From an uncultured Mollicutes bacterium (GTDB lineage: Bacteria > Bacillota_I > Bacilli_A > RFN20 > CAG-826): DNA of 64,000 bases. Position numbers and translations under genes: made by a program. Where the stretch lies: assembly GCA_900539595.1 (NCBI GenBank), contig UQCQ01000003.1:1-64000 (forward strand), written 5' to 3'. Position 1 is the first letter of the stretch, and every line of letters begins with the position of its first letter. Below, piece by piece: positions 62,863 through 64,000 of the stretch. The notes under the pieces were generated by a model that searched no databases, had not been told where the DNA came from, and was given only the letters and a program-made list of their open reading frames with translations.

Positions 62863-64000
62863 TTATCCAAGTGGAGTGGCTACGCCATCAATTTTGATGA
62901 GAGCTGTATAACGGTTACCCGGAACAACAGACGGCATATTGCTGGTGACTGTTGCGTCATTCACGGTGATGGTCGCGTTAAGGTATTCCGCCTGATTCTT
63001 GGTTGGGAAGCTGTAAGTCGTGTTGGTTGCATTTCCAGAATACAATGCGTAATCGGTTACATATCGATCCACGTATCCCGTCATGAATTTCTCCGTTTTT
63101 GTGGGAACTTTGTAATCTACCTCAACCATGACGACTACAAAGGAGCGATCAGCAAGTATTTTTGGCCTCGCATAATACTTTTTGCCAATCGTAGAGAATA
63201 TTTCATCGTCGCTTACGGGCTTTTTCATTTTGGCATCATAGAAGAGTTCTAGTCCGTTTGGTGCCGCAATCTTATTCACGGTGTGGTTAATGTCCTTTCG
63301 GAAGGCGCCTTTCCATAGATAACCGCCTTCAAATTCAAGATCGATTTTTCCTGATACATAGCCACTGGGGGTAGGCTTTTCGTCGAAGGTCGTAGATTCA
63401 TAGAACGTATCGTCAAAAGAATAAGCGAACGAATAGACCGTGCTCTGAACGCTTTTTTCGTTTTTCTCTTCGTTTAGATTTTCCGATTTTCCATAGACAT
63501 CCACGCCCAAACTAAGGAACGTGTTCTTGTCGAAGGTAATGGTGTAACCACCGCTAGATTCCGTGCCCATTTCCCCATATTCGGGGTCTTGTGCGAAGGA
63601 ACTTCCTTTTAAAATGAGACGGTAGGTATCTTTTTACCTCGATGTCCGCACCGAAATGAATGCCTAGGTTCCCATCCATTTTCAAGAACAGGGGGAGGTA
63701 TTCGCGTTTTTCTGCGAAGGAATCCATTTTGGAGAGAATGCTGCTTAGCGAATAGGGCGAACCCCTGAAAGAACTTACGAAGAGATCCCAGGGATTGGTG
63801 CCTGAATCATAGAAGGCATATTCCTTGTCGACGTTGGTGGCAGTTACTTCGCTTCCATCGAATTCGTGGAGAGTGAAATCATCTTCGCCGATTTCGATTT
63901 TCTTTTTTCCTTCGGGGGCACTCATCCATTGTGAGGTTGTCGGGTCAAGGACTTCCGTCTTGGAGGTTTGGACGAATTTTCTGGTCACGGGATTCGCGGA
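62863..64000 (-). pseudogene. Frameshifted surface/secreted-type protein gene, truncated by the window edge
   Basis: Two overlapping minus-strand frames (63554-64000, open at the edge, and 62863-63570) are one gene split by a single extra base. The junction is a run of five A (63631-63635, minus strand); removing one A joins ADIEVK to DTYRLILKGSS and restores a continuous reading into TESSGGYTITFDKNTF. The product is rich in Thr, Ser, Tyr, Asp and Lys with alternating strands, like a beta-rich extracellular protein. No signal peptide is visible because the start lies beyond 64000. No family is recognised. The extra base may be a sequencing error, a phase-variable tract or true inactivation. 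The gene ends at 62863 before a strong terminator. Confidence 0.75.

Overview
The window reads as a chromosomal segment of a Bacillota bacterium of the class Bacilli, probably an uncultured, host-associated lineage close to the Mollicutes/Erysipelotrichales branch (inference). The order cysS-rlmB-sigH-rpmG-secE-nusG ... rplK-rplA-rplJ-rplL-methyltransferase-rpoB-rpoC is the standard Bacilli arrangement. So are dnaX-ybaB-recR-tmk-holB-ricT-rsmI, prfA-prmC-sua5/rpiB and comFA-comFC-secA-prfB. Both release factors (RF1 and RF2) are encoded and genes end in TGA, so UGA is a stop codon and the Mycoplasma/Spiroplasma code does not apply. RpoB nevertheless carries Asn at the rifampicin-pocket position 526 (E. 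coli numbering), a residue known from Mollicutes.

Layout. 1-4.7 kb: HAD phosphatase, cysS, rlmB, a SigH-family sigma factor, rpmG, secE, nusG. 4.7-7.8 kb: an insertion in the normally tight nusG-rplK junction, holding an unknown helical protein, a full-length TnpB-like protein that has lost two of three RuvC catalytic residues, an omegaRNA-like 3' region, a YfcE-type phosphodiesterase and an ArsR-type regulator. 7.8-19 kb: ribosomal stalk genes with an L10-type leader, then rpoB and rpoC. 19-34 kb: accessory and housekeeping mix (lipoprotein, c-di-GMP phosphodiesterase, mutY, a PIN-domain protein with a very basic tail, ybaK, HrcA/CIRCE-controlled hsp20, M24 peptidase, GH2 glycosidase plus Cof phosphatase, lipoprotein 5'-nucleotidase, patatin, pseudouridine synthase). 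34-37.7 kb: a giant YfhO-like membrane protein. 37.7-44.2 kb (minus): the compact dnaX-to-rsmI operon. 44.2-47.3 kb: prfA, prmC and a Sua5-RpiB fusion. 47.3-58.8 kb: comFA, comFC, secA, prfB, yitT, uvrB, HAD, secG, folD, phoH. 58.8-64 kb: membrane protein, M29 aminopeptidase, yolD with a Y-family polymerase, tRNA-Ala(CGC), and a frameshifted surface-type gene running off the end.

Most genes serve information processing, and many are packed in overlapping, translationally coupled operons. Two cross-window signals stand out. The first is the nuclease-dead TnpB (TldR-like) with an apparent omegaRNA, which could be an RNA-guided repressor. The second is a recurring promoter layout in which a TANAAT -10 box sits 6-9 nt before the start codon, suggesting frequent leaderless mRNAs. 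No non-coding stretch exceeds about 220 bases. No CRISPR array, rRNA gene or origin was seen. All calls come from reading the sequence; no database search was possible.
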